Of a stretch of 64,000 nucleotides of DNA, positions 55,341 through 63,788 are shown one piece after another. The translations under genes were made by a program, and so were the position numbers. The stretch is from Paracoccaceae bacterium. Lineage in GTDB: Bacteria; Pseudomonadota; Alphaproteobacteria; Rhodobacterales; Rhodobacteraceae. Numbering within the stretch: the first letter of the stretch is position 1; each line of letters starts with the position of its first letter. Location of the stretch: NCBI GenBank assembly GCA_019454225.1, contig CP075370.1:3281649-3345648 (forward strand), read 5' to 3'. The notes beneath the pieces were generated by a model. The model had not been told where the DNA came from. It made no database searches and was given only the letters and a program-made list of their open reading frames with translations.

Positions 55341-56281
55341 CCCCCCGGCGGCCCGGCCGGTCGGGCGGCAACCATCGCGGCGGCCAGCGCGCGGCCGCTG
55401 TCAAGGGCCGCGCCGGCCCCGGTGCCCAGGCACCAGTCGCCGCACAGGCCGATGCCTGCGCCCCCGTCCCAGACATGGCTCTGCCCCAGCGCGACATCGG
55501 TGAACCCGAACCGCCAGCGATGGCCGTGCAGGGCCAGCGGCGCCACCGGCCGCAGGCCCGCCTGCGCAAGGGCTTCGGCCAGCAGCATCCGCGCGGCCTC
55601 GTCCCTTTCGCGTTCCAGATGGGCCGCCGACCATGCGGCGCCTGCCTGCACCACATAGCGCGCGGGCCCGCCCGACCGGCCCGGCTTGGCATTCTCATGC
55701 ACGATGCGCGCAACCGCGCTGTCGGGCCACTCGACCAGATCGGCCGCCAGCGGCAGGGGCGTGCCGAAGGCCGCCATCGCCGCCCAGCATCCCCGCATCG
55801 ACGCCGCGCCGATCGCCCCCGCCACCGCCAGCCCCCCGCACAGCCGCAGCGCCTGCGGCTGCGGGATGGCCAGCACCACGGCCCCGGCGCGATGGGCAAA
55901 GCCCTGCCCCGCCACGATCCAGCCGCCGCCGTCGCGCATCAGGCCCGTCGCCTCGGCCTGCACCGAAACCTCCAGCCCGGCGGCAAGCGGTGCGACGATC
56001 CCGCTCATTCCCGGCAGGCCCGTGAATCCGCCCTGCCATTCCGCGGCCGCCCCCGCCGCCGCCGCCTGCCGCAGCCAGCCCGCAAGGGCGTCGCCTTCGG
56101 GGCGCAGCACCACCCCGCCGTGGTCATAGGCGCCCTCGGCCGTCCGCCGCGTGGCCAGCCGCCCGCCCAGACCCCGGCCCTTGTCCAGAACCCGCACGCG
56201 CCATCCGGCCGCGGCCAGACCCTGCGCGCAGGCCAGCCCCGCCATGCCCGCCCCCACCACCACGACCGACCGTTCCGACAT
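55334..56281 (-). CDS. Renalase-like FAD/NAD(P) oxidoreductase
   Basis: 315 residues from ATG 56281 after a G-rich ribosome site. SVVVVGAGMAGLACAQGLAA, RGLGGRLATRR, DHGGVVLRP and the C-terminal GIGLCGDWCLGTGAGAALDS fit the renalase/amine-oxidase-like NAD(P)/FAD family (FAD binding at both ends). Bacterial renalases oxidise off-pathway NAD(P)H isomers; assignment here is by pattern only. Single gene. Confidence 0.75.
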   Translation of the reverse strand: MSERSVVVVGAGMAGLACAQGLAAAGWRVRVLDKGRGLGGRLATRRTAEGAYDHGGVVLRPEGDALAGWLRQAAAAGAAAEWQGGFTGLPGMSGIVAPLAAGLEVSVQAEATGLMRDGGGWIVAGQGFAHRAGAVVLAIPQPQALRLCGGLAVAGAIGAASMRGCWAAMAAFGTPLPLAADLVEWPDSAVARIVHENAKPGRSGGPARYVVQAGAAWSAAHLERERDEAARMLLAEALAQAGLRPVAPLALHGHRWRFGFTDVALGQSHVWDGGAGIGLCGDWCLGTGAGAALDSGRALAAAMVAARPAGPPGGQ

Positions 56282-56364
56282 CCTGCCCCCCCTGCCCGTG
56301 CCGCCGCAGCTAGGCCCCGCCGCGCCCGCGTCCAGCGCCGGGCGGCCCGGTTCCGGGCAAGACG

Positions 56365-56439
56365 TTGACAAACCCTTAACGCGCGGGGGTCAAGCCCTTG
56401 ATATCGTTGGTTCCGAAAAATGTCCCATCGTGGGACGCC
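56365..56439 (-). repeat. 75-base composite intergenic element, copy B
   Basis: Read on the minus strand it begins with GGCGTCCCACGATGGGAC nine bases after the stop of the M20 gene and ends CGCGTTAA, TTGTCAA. No gaps against copy A at 17859-17933. Here the palindrome's outer bases are not conserved on the 3' side, so the stem is 6 bases. Confidence 0.6.
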
Positions 56440-56447
56440 ACGCCGGG

Positions 56448-57596
56448 CTAGCCCAGGATATCGGTGATGACCTGCTCGAAGATGCGCGCGCCGGGGGCGA
56501 TCAGGGCGTCGGGGAAATCATAGTCCGACGCATGCAGCCGGGGGCAGGCCTCGCCCGCGCCCAGGCACAGCATCGCCGACCGCGCCACCGACCCGAACCG
56601 CCCGAAATCCTCGGACGCCCGCATCGGCAGGTCGCCCGCCGACAGCGGCAACCCCAGCACCCGCACCGCCGCCGCCAGCCGCGCCGTCGCATCGGGATGG
56701 TTCGCGCAGGCCGCGAAATCATCCGACCAGCCGATCGTCAGCCCCAGCCCCGCCGCCTCGGCCTCGGCCCGCGCCAGTTCCACCGCCGCCGCCCGCAGGT
56801 CGTCCATGCCCTCATCCGTCAGCGTCCGCAGCGTCGCCCAGACCTCGGCCACACCGGGCGCGATCCCGAAGGCAGGCTCGCCCAGCCGGGCATGCGTCAC
56901 GGTGACCAGCCGGAACGCCGCGTCCAGCGGCCCCTCGGCCCCCAGCGCCGCCAGCCCCGGGATCAGCCGCGCCACCGCCAGCCCCGGCGACAGCCCCGCG
57001 CCCGGTTCGCTGGCATGCGCCGTGCGCCCCGCCAGCCCGACCTTCAGCCCGACCGAGGCACAGTTCATCGGCCCCGGCTTCAGCCAGACATGCCCCAGCG
57101 GCATCCCCGGCATGTTGTGCAGCGCGAAGGCCCAGTCGGGCGAGATCCCGGCAAAGGCAGGATCGGCGAGCACGGCGGCGGCACCCGACCCGTCCTCCTC
57201 GGCGGGCTGGGCCAGCAGCACCACGCGCCCCGAGGCCGGTCGCCGCCGCGCCAGCAGGCGCGACAGCCCGGCCAGGATCGTCAGATGCCCCTCGTGCCCG
57301 CACAGATGCGCGACACCCGGCACCTCGGACACCCAGTCGGCGCGCCCCGTCTCGGGGATCGGCAGCGCATCCAGTTCGGCCCGGATCATCACCGTCGGCC
57401 CGGGCGACGGTCCGTCATAGACCACCGCAACCCCATGCCCGCCCAGCCGCTCGATCACCCGCGTCGGGCGCGTCGGCGTCACCATCGCGACAAAGGCCGC
57501 GGCCGTCGCCGCCTCCTGCCCCGAAAGCTCGGGGCGCCGGTGCAGGGCGCGACGCCAGTCGGTCAGTTCCGCGATGTCGGTGTTCGACAGCATCAT
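56448..57596 (-). CDS. M20-family amidohydrolase
   Basis: 382 residues from ATG 57596, overlapping the soxG stop (ATGA). RRALHRRPELSGQEAATAAF, HLCGHEGHLTILAGLSRLL (metal His/Asp region with CGHEGH), LLAQPAEEDGSGAAAVLADP and the C-terminal LHASDYDFPDALI. Typical of aminoacylase/hippurate-hydrolase enzymes, which free amino acids from N-acyl forms. As the last gene of the sarcosine oxidase operon it may release sarcosine or another N-methyl amino acid. Confidence 0.87.
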   Translation of the reverse strand: MMLSNTDIAELTDWRRALHRRPELSGQEAATAAAFVAMVTPTRPTRVIERLGGHGVAVVYDGPSPGPTVMIRAELDALPIPETGRADWVSEVPGVAHLCGHEGHLTILAGLSRLLARRRPASGRVVLLAQPAEEDGSGAAAVLADPAFAGISPDWAFALHNMPGMPLGHVWLKPGPMNCASVGLKVGLAGRTAHASEPGAGLSPGLAVARLIPGLAALGAEGPLDAAFRLVTVTHARLGEPAFGIAPGVAEVWATLRTLTDEGMDDLRAAAVELARAEAEAAGLGLTIGWSDDFAACANHPDATARLAAAVRVLGLPLSAGDLPMRASEDFGRFGSVARSAMLCLGAGEACPRLHASDYDFPDALIAPGARIFEQVITDILG

Positions 57597-58135
57597 CGCG
57601 GCAGCGCCGCCCGCGCCGCCACGCGGGCCATCGCCTCGGCCAGTTCGTGCCAGGCGGTGCGCGCCATCGACCGGAACGTCATCAGCCGGAACCCGTCGCT
57701 TTCGCGCCACAGGATCAGCGGCATGTGGTTCAGCGCCGACCGCGCCGCAGTGCCGGGCGGAAACGCCGCCTCGCGCAGATCGAGCGCCACCAGCCGCGCC
57801 AGCACCGCCCCGGCCTCCGCCCCGGTCAGCGACAGGCAGACCCAGCCGTCGGACTGGTCGGTGATCGCCGCCGCGCCCTCGCCGCCCGGCGGGGGAACCG
57901 CCCCCACCAGATGGGCCTGATCGCGTCCGGTCCAGACCAGCCGCAGATCGCCCGCCGCCGACACGCGGTTCGGCGCCGGAAACGGCAGGTCCAGCGGCGA
58001 CAGCCAGATGTCGGCCGAAGCCCCGGGATAGAGCGCAAGGCAGGTCACCGGTCCGGGGTCCACCAGGGCAAGGGTCACGCCGCCCTTGTCCAGCGGTGCC
58101 GCATCCAGCGGCGCGGTTGCGATCAGGTCAGCCAC
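57593..58135 (-). CDS. soxG: Sarcosine oxidase gamma subunit
   Basis: 180 residues. GTG start, 8-base overlap with soxA. LALVDPGPVTCLALYPGASA and LRLVWTGRDQAHLVG lead to WVCLSLTGAEAGAVLARLVA and FRLMTFRSMARTAWHELAEA, the weakly conserved SoxG pattern. Structural subunit of heterotetrameric sarcosine oxidase. Confidence 0.85.
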   Translation of the reverse strand: MADLIATAPLDAAPLDKGGVTLALVDPGPVTCLALYPGASADIWLSPLDLPFPAPNRVSAAGDLRLVWTGRDQAHLVGAVPPPGGEGAAAITDQSDGWVCLSLTGAEAGAVLARLVALDLREAAFPPGTAARSALNHMPLILWRESDGFRLMTFRSMARTAWHELAEAMARVAARAALPR

Positions 58136-61040
58136 GCATCTTCCCCCCGTCCGGATCGTGGAACACCGGATGCACCACCTCGCACATCACGTCGATACCG
58201 CGCAGATGATCGACCAGCCGCACCGGCCTGCCCAGACGCGCCCGCCCGTCGCGCAGGAACCCGAGGCCCAGCCAGCCCCCCAGCGTGGGCGAATAGCAGA
58301 CCGACGTGACATAGCCCTGATCGTTCTGGCGCACCGCCGCATCGCCGGGCGTGAACAGATGCGCACCGGCCACGATCGCCGCATCCGGCACGGGCCGCAG
58401 CCCCACCAGTTGCTCGCGGTCGGCTCCGCTCAGCCCCGGGCGCTGCGATGCGGCCTTGCCGATGCAGTCCTTCCGGGCGCTGACCATGCCCTGCATCCCG
58501 ATGTCGAAGGCCGTGGTGCGGCCGTGGATCTCGGCATGGGTGATGAACCCCTTCTCGATCCGGAGGACGTTCAGCGCCTCCATCCCGTAGGCGCCGCCGC
58601 CCAGCGTCTCGGCCCGTGCCACCAGGTCACGGAACAGGCCCGCGCCGAACCGCGCGGGCACCGCGATCTCGTATCCCTCCTCGCCCGAGAACGAGATGCG
58701 GAACAGGCGCCCCGCCACCCCCATCACCGTGACCGGGATCACCCCCATGAACCCCGGCACCTCGGCGATGCCCAGCGAGGCCAGCAGGTCGCGCGCGCGC
58801 GGCCCCGCCACCGCGAACTGTGCCCAGTGTTCGGTGACGCTGGAAAACCGCAGGTGGAATTCCGGGCAGAATGCCTGGTGCACGAAATCCAGATGCCGCA
58901 TCACCTGGCCGGCGGCAGCCGTGGTCGTGGTCATCAGCCAGTGATCATCCGCCAGCCGCGCGGTGGTCCCGTCATCCATGACAAAACCATCCTCGCGCAG
59001 CATCAGGCCATAGCGCACGCGCCCGACCGGCAGCGTCGAGAAGGTGTTGGTATAGACGAAATCGAGGAACCGCCCGGCATCGCGGCCCTTGAGGTCGATC
59101 TTGCCCAGCGTCGACACATCCGTCACGCCCACTGCGCCGCGCACCATCGCGACCTCGCGGTCGCATGCGTCGCGCCAGGTCGTCTCGCCGCTGCGGGGGA
59201 AGTAGGACGGGCGATACCACAGCCCCGCCTCGATCATCGGTGCGCCCCGGTCACGGCTGGCCTGGTCGCTGGTGACAAAGCGCTGCGGCGCGAACCCCTC
59301 GGCCCTGCCCCCGGCCCCCATGGCGGCAATCGACACGGGCGCAAACGGCGGGCGGAAGGTGGTGGTGCCGGTTTCCGGAATGCCGCGCCCCGTGGCCTCG
59401 GCCAGCACGGCCAGCGCCACCACGTTGGATGACTTGCCCTGGTCGGGGGCCATGCCCTGCGTGGTGTAGCGCTTCATGTGCTCGTTGGCGGCAAAGCCTT
59501 CCTGCGCCGACAGCCGGATGTCCTTGACCGTCACGTCATTGGCAAAGTCGACCCAGGCCCGCCCCCTGCCCTCGACCGCCCAGAGCGGCGTCACGGCCGC
59601 CGCGGCGTCCTCGGCGGCGGGCAGCGGCACCTTCGGCACCTTGCGGCCCAGGGCGGCCAGCGCGACACCGGCGGCCGCGGCCCCCTCGGCCAGACAGGCG
59701 GCGGTGGACCCGGCGCCATTGCAGGAACCGGCCGGCGTCATCCCCGGCACGCCGCCCGGCGCGGGCACGAAGGCCGCGATGTCGTCGCGCCAGACCGGCC
59801 GCGCGCCCAGGTGGCTGGACAGGTGGACGGTGGGGTTCCAGCCGCCCGAGATCGCCAGGCAGTCGGCTTCGATCCGGTGCTCGCCCCCGGGATGCGCGAT
59901 GGTGACGGAACGCAGGCCCGTGCGCCCCTGCGTGGCCACCACCCGGCCGCCCGGATAGACCGGCGCATCGGCATCGCGCGCGGCATCGGGGCGGGGGTCG
60001 ATGATGGCTGCCACCTCGACCCCGGCGGATCGCAGCACATCCGCCGTCGCCCGTGCGTCATCGCCGCCGAACACCGCGACCCGCCTGCCGGGGCTGACCG
60101 CCCAGCGGTTCACATAGGCCCGCACGGCACCGGCCAGCATCACCCCGGGCCGGTCGTTCCCCGGATGCGCGACCGGACGTTCCAGCGCGCCCGCGGCCAG
60201 CACCGCCTGGCCCGCAACGATGCGCCAGAAGCATTCGCGCGGCAGGTCGCCGCCCGGCGCCACATGCAGGCCCGACCGTTCCAGCGCCCCCCAGGTGCCG
60301 TGGTCATAGGCCCCGGTCACCGTGGTCCGCGTCATCACCCGGACATTCGGCATGGCGGCCAGTTCCGCCGCCACCGCCGCCGCCCATTCGGACCCGGGCC
60401 GCCCGTCGATCATCCCGGCATCGGCCAGCAGCCGCCCGCCCGCCATCGTGTCCTGCTCGGCCAGGATGACGTCGGCCCCGGCCCGCGCCGCGACCAGCGC
60501 CGCCATCAGCCCGGCCGGGCCCGCCCCGATCACCAGAAGGTCGCAGAACGCCCAGCACTTTTCATAGGGGGCGGTGTCATGGCGCCCGGACAGGCTGCCC
60601 AGGCCGGCCGCCCGCCGGATCACCGGTTCGTACAGCCCTTCCCACAGGCGGCGCGGCCACATGAAGGTCTTGTAGTAGAACCCCGCACCCAGGAACGGGT
60701 GCAGCAGATCGTTCACCTCCATCACGTCGAAGCCGAGGCTGGGCCAGCGGTTCTGGCTGCGCACCGCCAGCCCCGCGTAAAGCTCCTGCACCGTGGCCCG
60801 CACGTTGGGTGTCTGTTGCCCATCCTCCAGCACCGCGACCAGGGCATTCGGCTCCTCCGGTCCGGCCGTCATCACGCCGCGGGGGCGGTGATACTTGAAA
60901 CTGCGCCCGAGAACCCGCACCCCGGCGGCCATCAGCGCCGAGGCGACGGTGTCGCCCGCAAAGCCGGAATAGGCCCGCCCGTCGAAGGTGAAGGGCAGGC
61001 TGCGCGTGCGGTCGATCAGGCCCCGCCCCTCAAGCCGCAT
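58128..61040 (-). CDS. soxA: Sarcosine oxidase alpha subunit
   Basis: 970 residues. N-terminal Fer2_4-like part (FTFDGRAYSGFAGDTVASAL, GRSFKYHRPRGVMTAGPEEP), NAD-binding fold LLVIGAGPAGLMAALVAARA near 170, then the C-terminal tetrahydrofolate/GcvT domain from about 590 (GAVGVTDVSTLGKIDLKGRD, FSGEEGYEIAVP, LRIEKGFITHAEIHG). It transfers the methyl group of sarcosine to tetrahydrofolate. ATG 61040 after AGGGAGACGG; 11-base overlap with soxD. Confidence 0.96.
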   Translation of the reverse strand: MRLEGRGLIDRTRSLPFTFDGRAYSGFAGDTVASALMAAGVRVLGRSFKYHRPRGVMTAGPEEPNALVAVLEDGQQTPNVRATVQELYAGLAVRSQNRWPSLGFDVMEVNDLLHPFLGAGFYYKTFMWPRRLWEGLYEPVIRRAAGLGSLSGRHDTAPYEKCWAFCDLLVIGAGPAGLMAALVAARAGADVILAEQDTMAGGRLLADAGMIDGRPGSEWAAAVAAELAAMPNVRVMTRTTVTGAYDHGTWGALERSGLHVAPGGDLPRECFWRIVAGQAVLAAGALERPVAHPGNDRPGVMLAGAVRAYVNRWAVSPGRRVAVFGGDDARATADVLRSAGVEVAAIIDPRPDAARDADAPVYPGGRVVATQGRTGLRSVTIAHPGGEHRIEADCLAISGGWNPTVHLSSHLGARPVWRDDIAAFVPAPGGVPGMTPAGSCNGAGSTAACLAEGAAAAGVALAALGRKVPKVPLPAAEDAAAAVTPLWAVEGRGRAWVDFANDVTVKDIRLSAQEGFAANEHMKRYTTQGMAPDQGKSSNVVALAVLAEATGRGIPETGTTTFRPPFAPVSIAAMGAGGRAEGFAPQRFVTSDQASRDRGAPMIEAGLWYRPSYFPRSGETTWRDACDREVAMVRGAVGVTDVSTLGKIDLKGRDAGRFLDFVYTNTFSTLPVGRVRYGLMLREDGFVMDDGTTARLADDHWLMTTTTAAAGQVMRHLDFVHQAFCPEFHLRFSSVTEHWAQFAVAGPRARDLLASLGIAEVPGFMGVIPVTVMGVAGRLFRISFSGEEGYEIAVPARFGAGLFRDLVARAETLGGGAYGMEALNVLRIEKGFITHAEIHGRTTAFDIGMQGMVSARKDCIGKAASQRPGLSGADREQLVGLRPVPDAAIVAGAHLFTPGDAAVRQNDQGYVTSVCYSPTLGGWLGLGFLRDGRARLGRPVRLVDHLRGIDVMCEVVHPVFHDPDGGKMRG

Positions 61041-61362
61041 CGCCGTCTCCCTTCGTCTTGCGTTTCGCCCGGGCCGGCGGCGGCGCATCGCCGCCCCGCG
61101 CCGGAACCGCGGGCATCACCAGGTCGACCGCATGCACCGCATGGGTCACCGTATCGCGCCGCACCCGCAGCCACTGGCCGCAGCCCTGCTCGTGATACCA
61201 CAGGTCCACGGTCGGCCCCGCCGGGTTGTCGCGCAGGTGGACATAGTCGTGCCAGGCATCGGGCGCCGCATCGGCCGCGGGCCGGGCCAGCCAGTCGTCG
61301 GCCCCGTAGTAGTAGAACTCGCGCCGGTCGCGCGGGCCGCAAAGGGGGCAGGTCAGTCGCAT
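61030..61362 (-). CDS. soxD: Sarcosine oxidase delta subunit
   Basis: 110 residues. MRLTCPLCGPRDRREFYYYG, HLRDNPAGPTVDLWYHEQGC and GQWLRVRRDTVTH give the zinc-binding C-x2-C ... H ... C pattern of SoxD. ATG 61362 overlaps the stop of the inserted secreted-protein gene (ATGA). C-terminal Lys-rich tail. Confidence 0.9.
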   Translation of the reverse strand: MRLTCPLCGPRDRREFYYYGADDWLARPAADAAPDAWHDYVHLRDNPAGPTVDLWYHEQGCGQWLRVRRDTVTHAVHAVDLVMPAVPARGGDAPPPARAKRKTKGDGDAA

Positions 61363-61847
61363 CAGGGGGCCTCGCAATCGGCATCGGGCACGCGCGCCAG
61401 ACGGTAGGTGACGGCGACACCCGGCACCTCGGCCAGGTCGGTCGCGCGCGGGCAGGCCGACCGCGGGCCGACCAGCAGGAAATCGGTGGTGAACTCAAGC
61501 ATCCCGGCGTCATCCCGGGTGATCGTCAGGGCGCCGTCGCCGGGGCATTCGGTCACGCACAGGACAGCACCCCGGTCGCCGTCGCAGAACAGCCCCTGCT
61601 CGAACGCCCGCCCGCCCAGACCGTCGCGGCCGGCATGGCCCTGATCGGCCAGCGTGACGTGGAGCATGGCATGGAAACCCACCGCCGGACCGTGGTTGAC
61701 CGACAGGTGCATGGTCCTGACGACTTGCGCCGGATGGCTGCGCAGGTGGGCGGCGTCATAGTCACGCGCATAGCAGCCGTCATCGGGCCATCCGGGCGAC
61801 GGCTCCTCAAGGGCCGCGAGCATGAACAGAAGCGCGAAAGCCTTCAT
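61362..61847 (-). CDS. Secreted protein inserted between soxB and soxD, unknown
   Basis: 161 residues. Short leader MKAFALLFMLAALEEPSPG, then a mature domain with six Cys (DDGCYARDY, GLFCDGDRGA, VLCVTECPGD, SACPRA, DADCEAP), so disulfides are likely and a periplasmic place too. No family recognised. Nine bases after soxB, 4-base overlap with soxD: it is translated with the operon. Standard sarcosine oxidase operons do not hold such a gene. Confidence 0.7.
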   Translation of the reverse strand: MKAFALLFMLAALEEPSPGWPDDGCYARDYDAAHLRSHPAQVVRTMHLSVNHGPAVGFHAMLHVTLADQGHAGRDGLGGRAFEQGLFCDGDRGAVLCVTECPGDGALTITRDDAGMLEFTTDFLLVGPRSACPRATDLAEVPGVAVTYRLARVPDADCEAP

Positions 61848-61856
61848 CGCTTGCCC

Positions 61857-63107
61857 CTAGTGCAGGTTGTGCTGGCTGCCGGTGCCTTCTTCGTCGATCA
61901 CGTGGCCGGTGGCGAAACGGTCCAGCCGGAACCGTCGGGCAACCTCATGCGGCTCGCCCGTGGCCATCAGGTGCGCCATGCACCAGCCCGAGGCGGGCAC
62001 CGCCTTGAACCCCCCGTAGTTCCAGCCGCAGTCCAGATACAGACCCTCGACATGGGTCTTGTCGATGATCGGGCTGCCGTCCGGCGACATGTCCATGATC
62101 CCGCCCCAGGACCGCAGCACCTTGGCCCGCCCGATCATCGGCATCAGCGTCATGCCCGCCTCCATCACATGCTCGACCATCGGCAGGTTCCCGCGCGCCG
62201 CGTAGGAGGCATAGAAATCAAGGTCGCCGCCGAACACCAGCCCGCCCTTGTCGGACTGGCTGATATAGAAATGCCCCATCCCGAAGCTGACCACATGGTC
62301 GATCACGGGTTTCAGCCCCTCGGTGACAAAGGCCTGCAGGATGTGGCTCTCGATCGGCAGGCGCATTCCGGCCATCGCCGCCACCTGCCCCGACCGGCCA
62401 GCCACCACGATCCCCACCTTGCGCGCCCGGATCGCCCCGCGCGTCGTCTGCACGCCGGTAACGCGGCCATCCTCGATGTCGATCCCGGTGACCTCGCAGT
62501 TCTGGATCAGGTCGACCCCGCGCCGGTCGGCACCACGGGCATAGCCCCAGGCCACCGCGTCATGCCGCGCCGTGCCGCCGCGCGGGTGCAGCAGGCCGCC
62601 GTAGATCGGAAAGCGGGTCTGCTCGAAGTCCAGATAGGGCAGGCGCTCGCGCACGCCCTCGCGGTCCAGCAGGATCGCATCGTCGCCCTGGTTGATCATG
62701 GCATTGCCGCGCCGGGCAAAGGCGTCGCGCTGGCCGTCCGAATGGAACAGGTTGATCAGCCCGCGCTGGCTGTGCATCACGTTGTAGTTCAGGTCGGACT
62801 CCAGCCCCTCCCACAGCTTCAGGGAATGGCTGTAGAATTCGCTGTTGCCCGGCAGGAAGTAGTTGGCGCGCACGATGGTGGTGTTGCGCCCGATGTTGCC
62901 CTGCCCCAGCAGGCCCTTCTCCAGCACGGCCACATTGGTCAGGCCGTGGTTCTTGGCCAGGTAGTAGGCGGTGGAAAGCCCGTGGCCGCCACCCCCGATG
63001 ATGATCGCGTCATAGGCGGGCTTCGGCGCCGGATCGCGCCAGGCCGGGCGCCAGCCACGGTTGCCCGTCAGCCCTTCCCAGATCACCCGCGCGCCCGAAT
63101 ACCGCAT
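61857..63107 (-). CDS. soxB: Sarcosine oxidase beta subunit
   Basis: 416 residues. YDAIIIGGGGHGLSTAYYLA, GQGNIGRNTTIVRANYFLPG (region of flavin attachment), PMIGRAKVLRSWGGIMDMSP and GLYLDCGWNYGGFKAVPASG are the SoxB blocks. Two ATGs at 63110 and 63107; GGAGGG is better spaced for the second. First gene of the operon; oxidises sarcosine with FAD/FMN in the cytosol. Confidence 0.95.
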   Translation of the reverse strand: MRYSGARVIWEGLTGNRGWRPAWRDPAPKPAYDAIIIGGGGHGLSTAYYLAKNHGLTNVAVLEKGLLGQGNIGRNTTIVRANYFLPGNSEFYSHSLKLWEGLESDLNYNVMHSQRGLINLFHSDGQRDAFARRGNAMINQGDDAILLDREGVRERLPYLDFEQTRFPIYGGLLHPRGGTARHDAVAWGYARGADRRGVDLIQNCEVTGIDIEDGRVTGVQTTRGAIRARKVGIVVAGRSGQVAAMAGMRLPIESHILQAFVTEGLKPVIDHVVSFGMGHFYISQSDKGGLVFGGDLDFYASYAARGNLPMVEHVMEAGMTLMPMIGRAKVLRSWGGIMDMSPDGSPIIDKTHVEGLYLDCGWNYGGFKAVPASGWCMAHLMATGEPHEVARRFRLDRFATGHVIDEEGTGSQHNLH

Positions 63108-63283
63108 CATGCCCTCCGCCCGTGCCGCCGGTCATGAAACCCCCGCACGGCGGCATATTCAATGCCCCGCAGCGCTTTCCTGCGCCATCACCGACAGAAT
63201 GCGTCGCCCGTGAACATGATCCGGCGAAGAAACCTTTCCGCCCCCCCACCCGTATGTATCACATCAGGACAGGAGCACATGCC

Positions 63284-63772
63284 ATGCATCGCCGCACCCT
63301 CTTCGGCACCGCCCTCGCCGCCATCGCCGCCGCCGCACTGCCCCGCCGCATCGTCGCCGCGCCCTTCGAGATCACGATGACCGACGCGCAGTGGCGCGCG
63401 CGGCTTTCGCCCGCCCGCTACGCCGTGCTGCGCGAACACGCCACCGAGCGTGCCTTCTCGAACAGCCTGATGGGCGAATCCTCGCCCCTGCTGCACGAAT
63501 CCCGCCCCGGCACCTACGATTGCGCGGGCTGCGGCCTGCCGGTCTATGACGCCGCCACGAAATACGACAGCGGCACCGGCTGGCCCTCGTTCCGGGCCGC
63601 GATCCCCGGGGCCGTGGGCACCCGCGAGGACCGCAGCCTGTTCGCCCTGCGGACCGAGGTGCATTGCCGCCGCTGCGGCGGGCATCTGGGCCATGTCTTC
63701 GACGATGGCCCGCCCCCCACCGGCAAGCGGCACTGCATCAACGGCCTCGCGCTGGGGTTCACCCCGGCGTGA
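63284..63772 (+). CDS. msrB: Exported peptide-methionine (R)-S-oxide reductase
   Basis: 162 residues. Leader MHRRTLFGTALAAIAAAALP with twin Arg precedes the MsrB domain: YDCAGCGLPVY and HCRRCGGHLGHVF (zinc Cys pairs), YDSGTGWPSF, and catalytic Cys in KRHCINGLALGF. It repairs oxidised methionine, here probably in the periplasm. ATG 63284 with AGGAG upstream. Confidence 0.93.
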   Translation: MHRRTLFGTALAAIAAAALPRRIVAAPFEITMTDAQWRARLSPARYAVLREHATERAFSNSLMGESSPLLHESRPGTYDCAGCGLPVYDAATKYDSGTGWPSFRAAIPGAVGTREDRSLFALRTEVHCRRCGGHLGHVFDDGPPPTGKRHCINGLALGFTPA

Positions 63773-63788
63773 TGCGGCGGAGGCCGCC

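Noticed and set aside
59478-63137. 1219-codon open frame on the plus strand
   Set aside because: It lies antisense to soxA, soxD and soxB, whose family motifs are clear. High GC leaves the opposite strand free of stops; the translation is low-complexity and Arg/Gly/His-rich.
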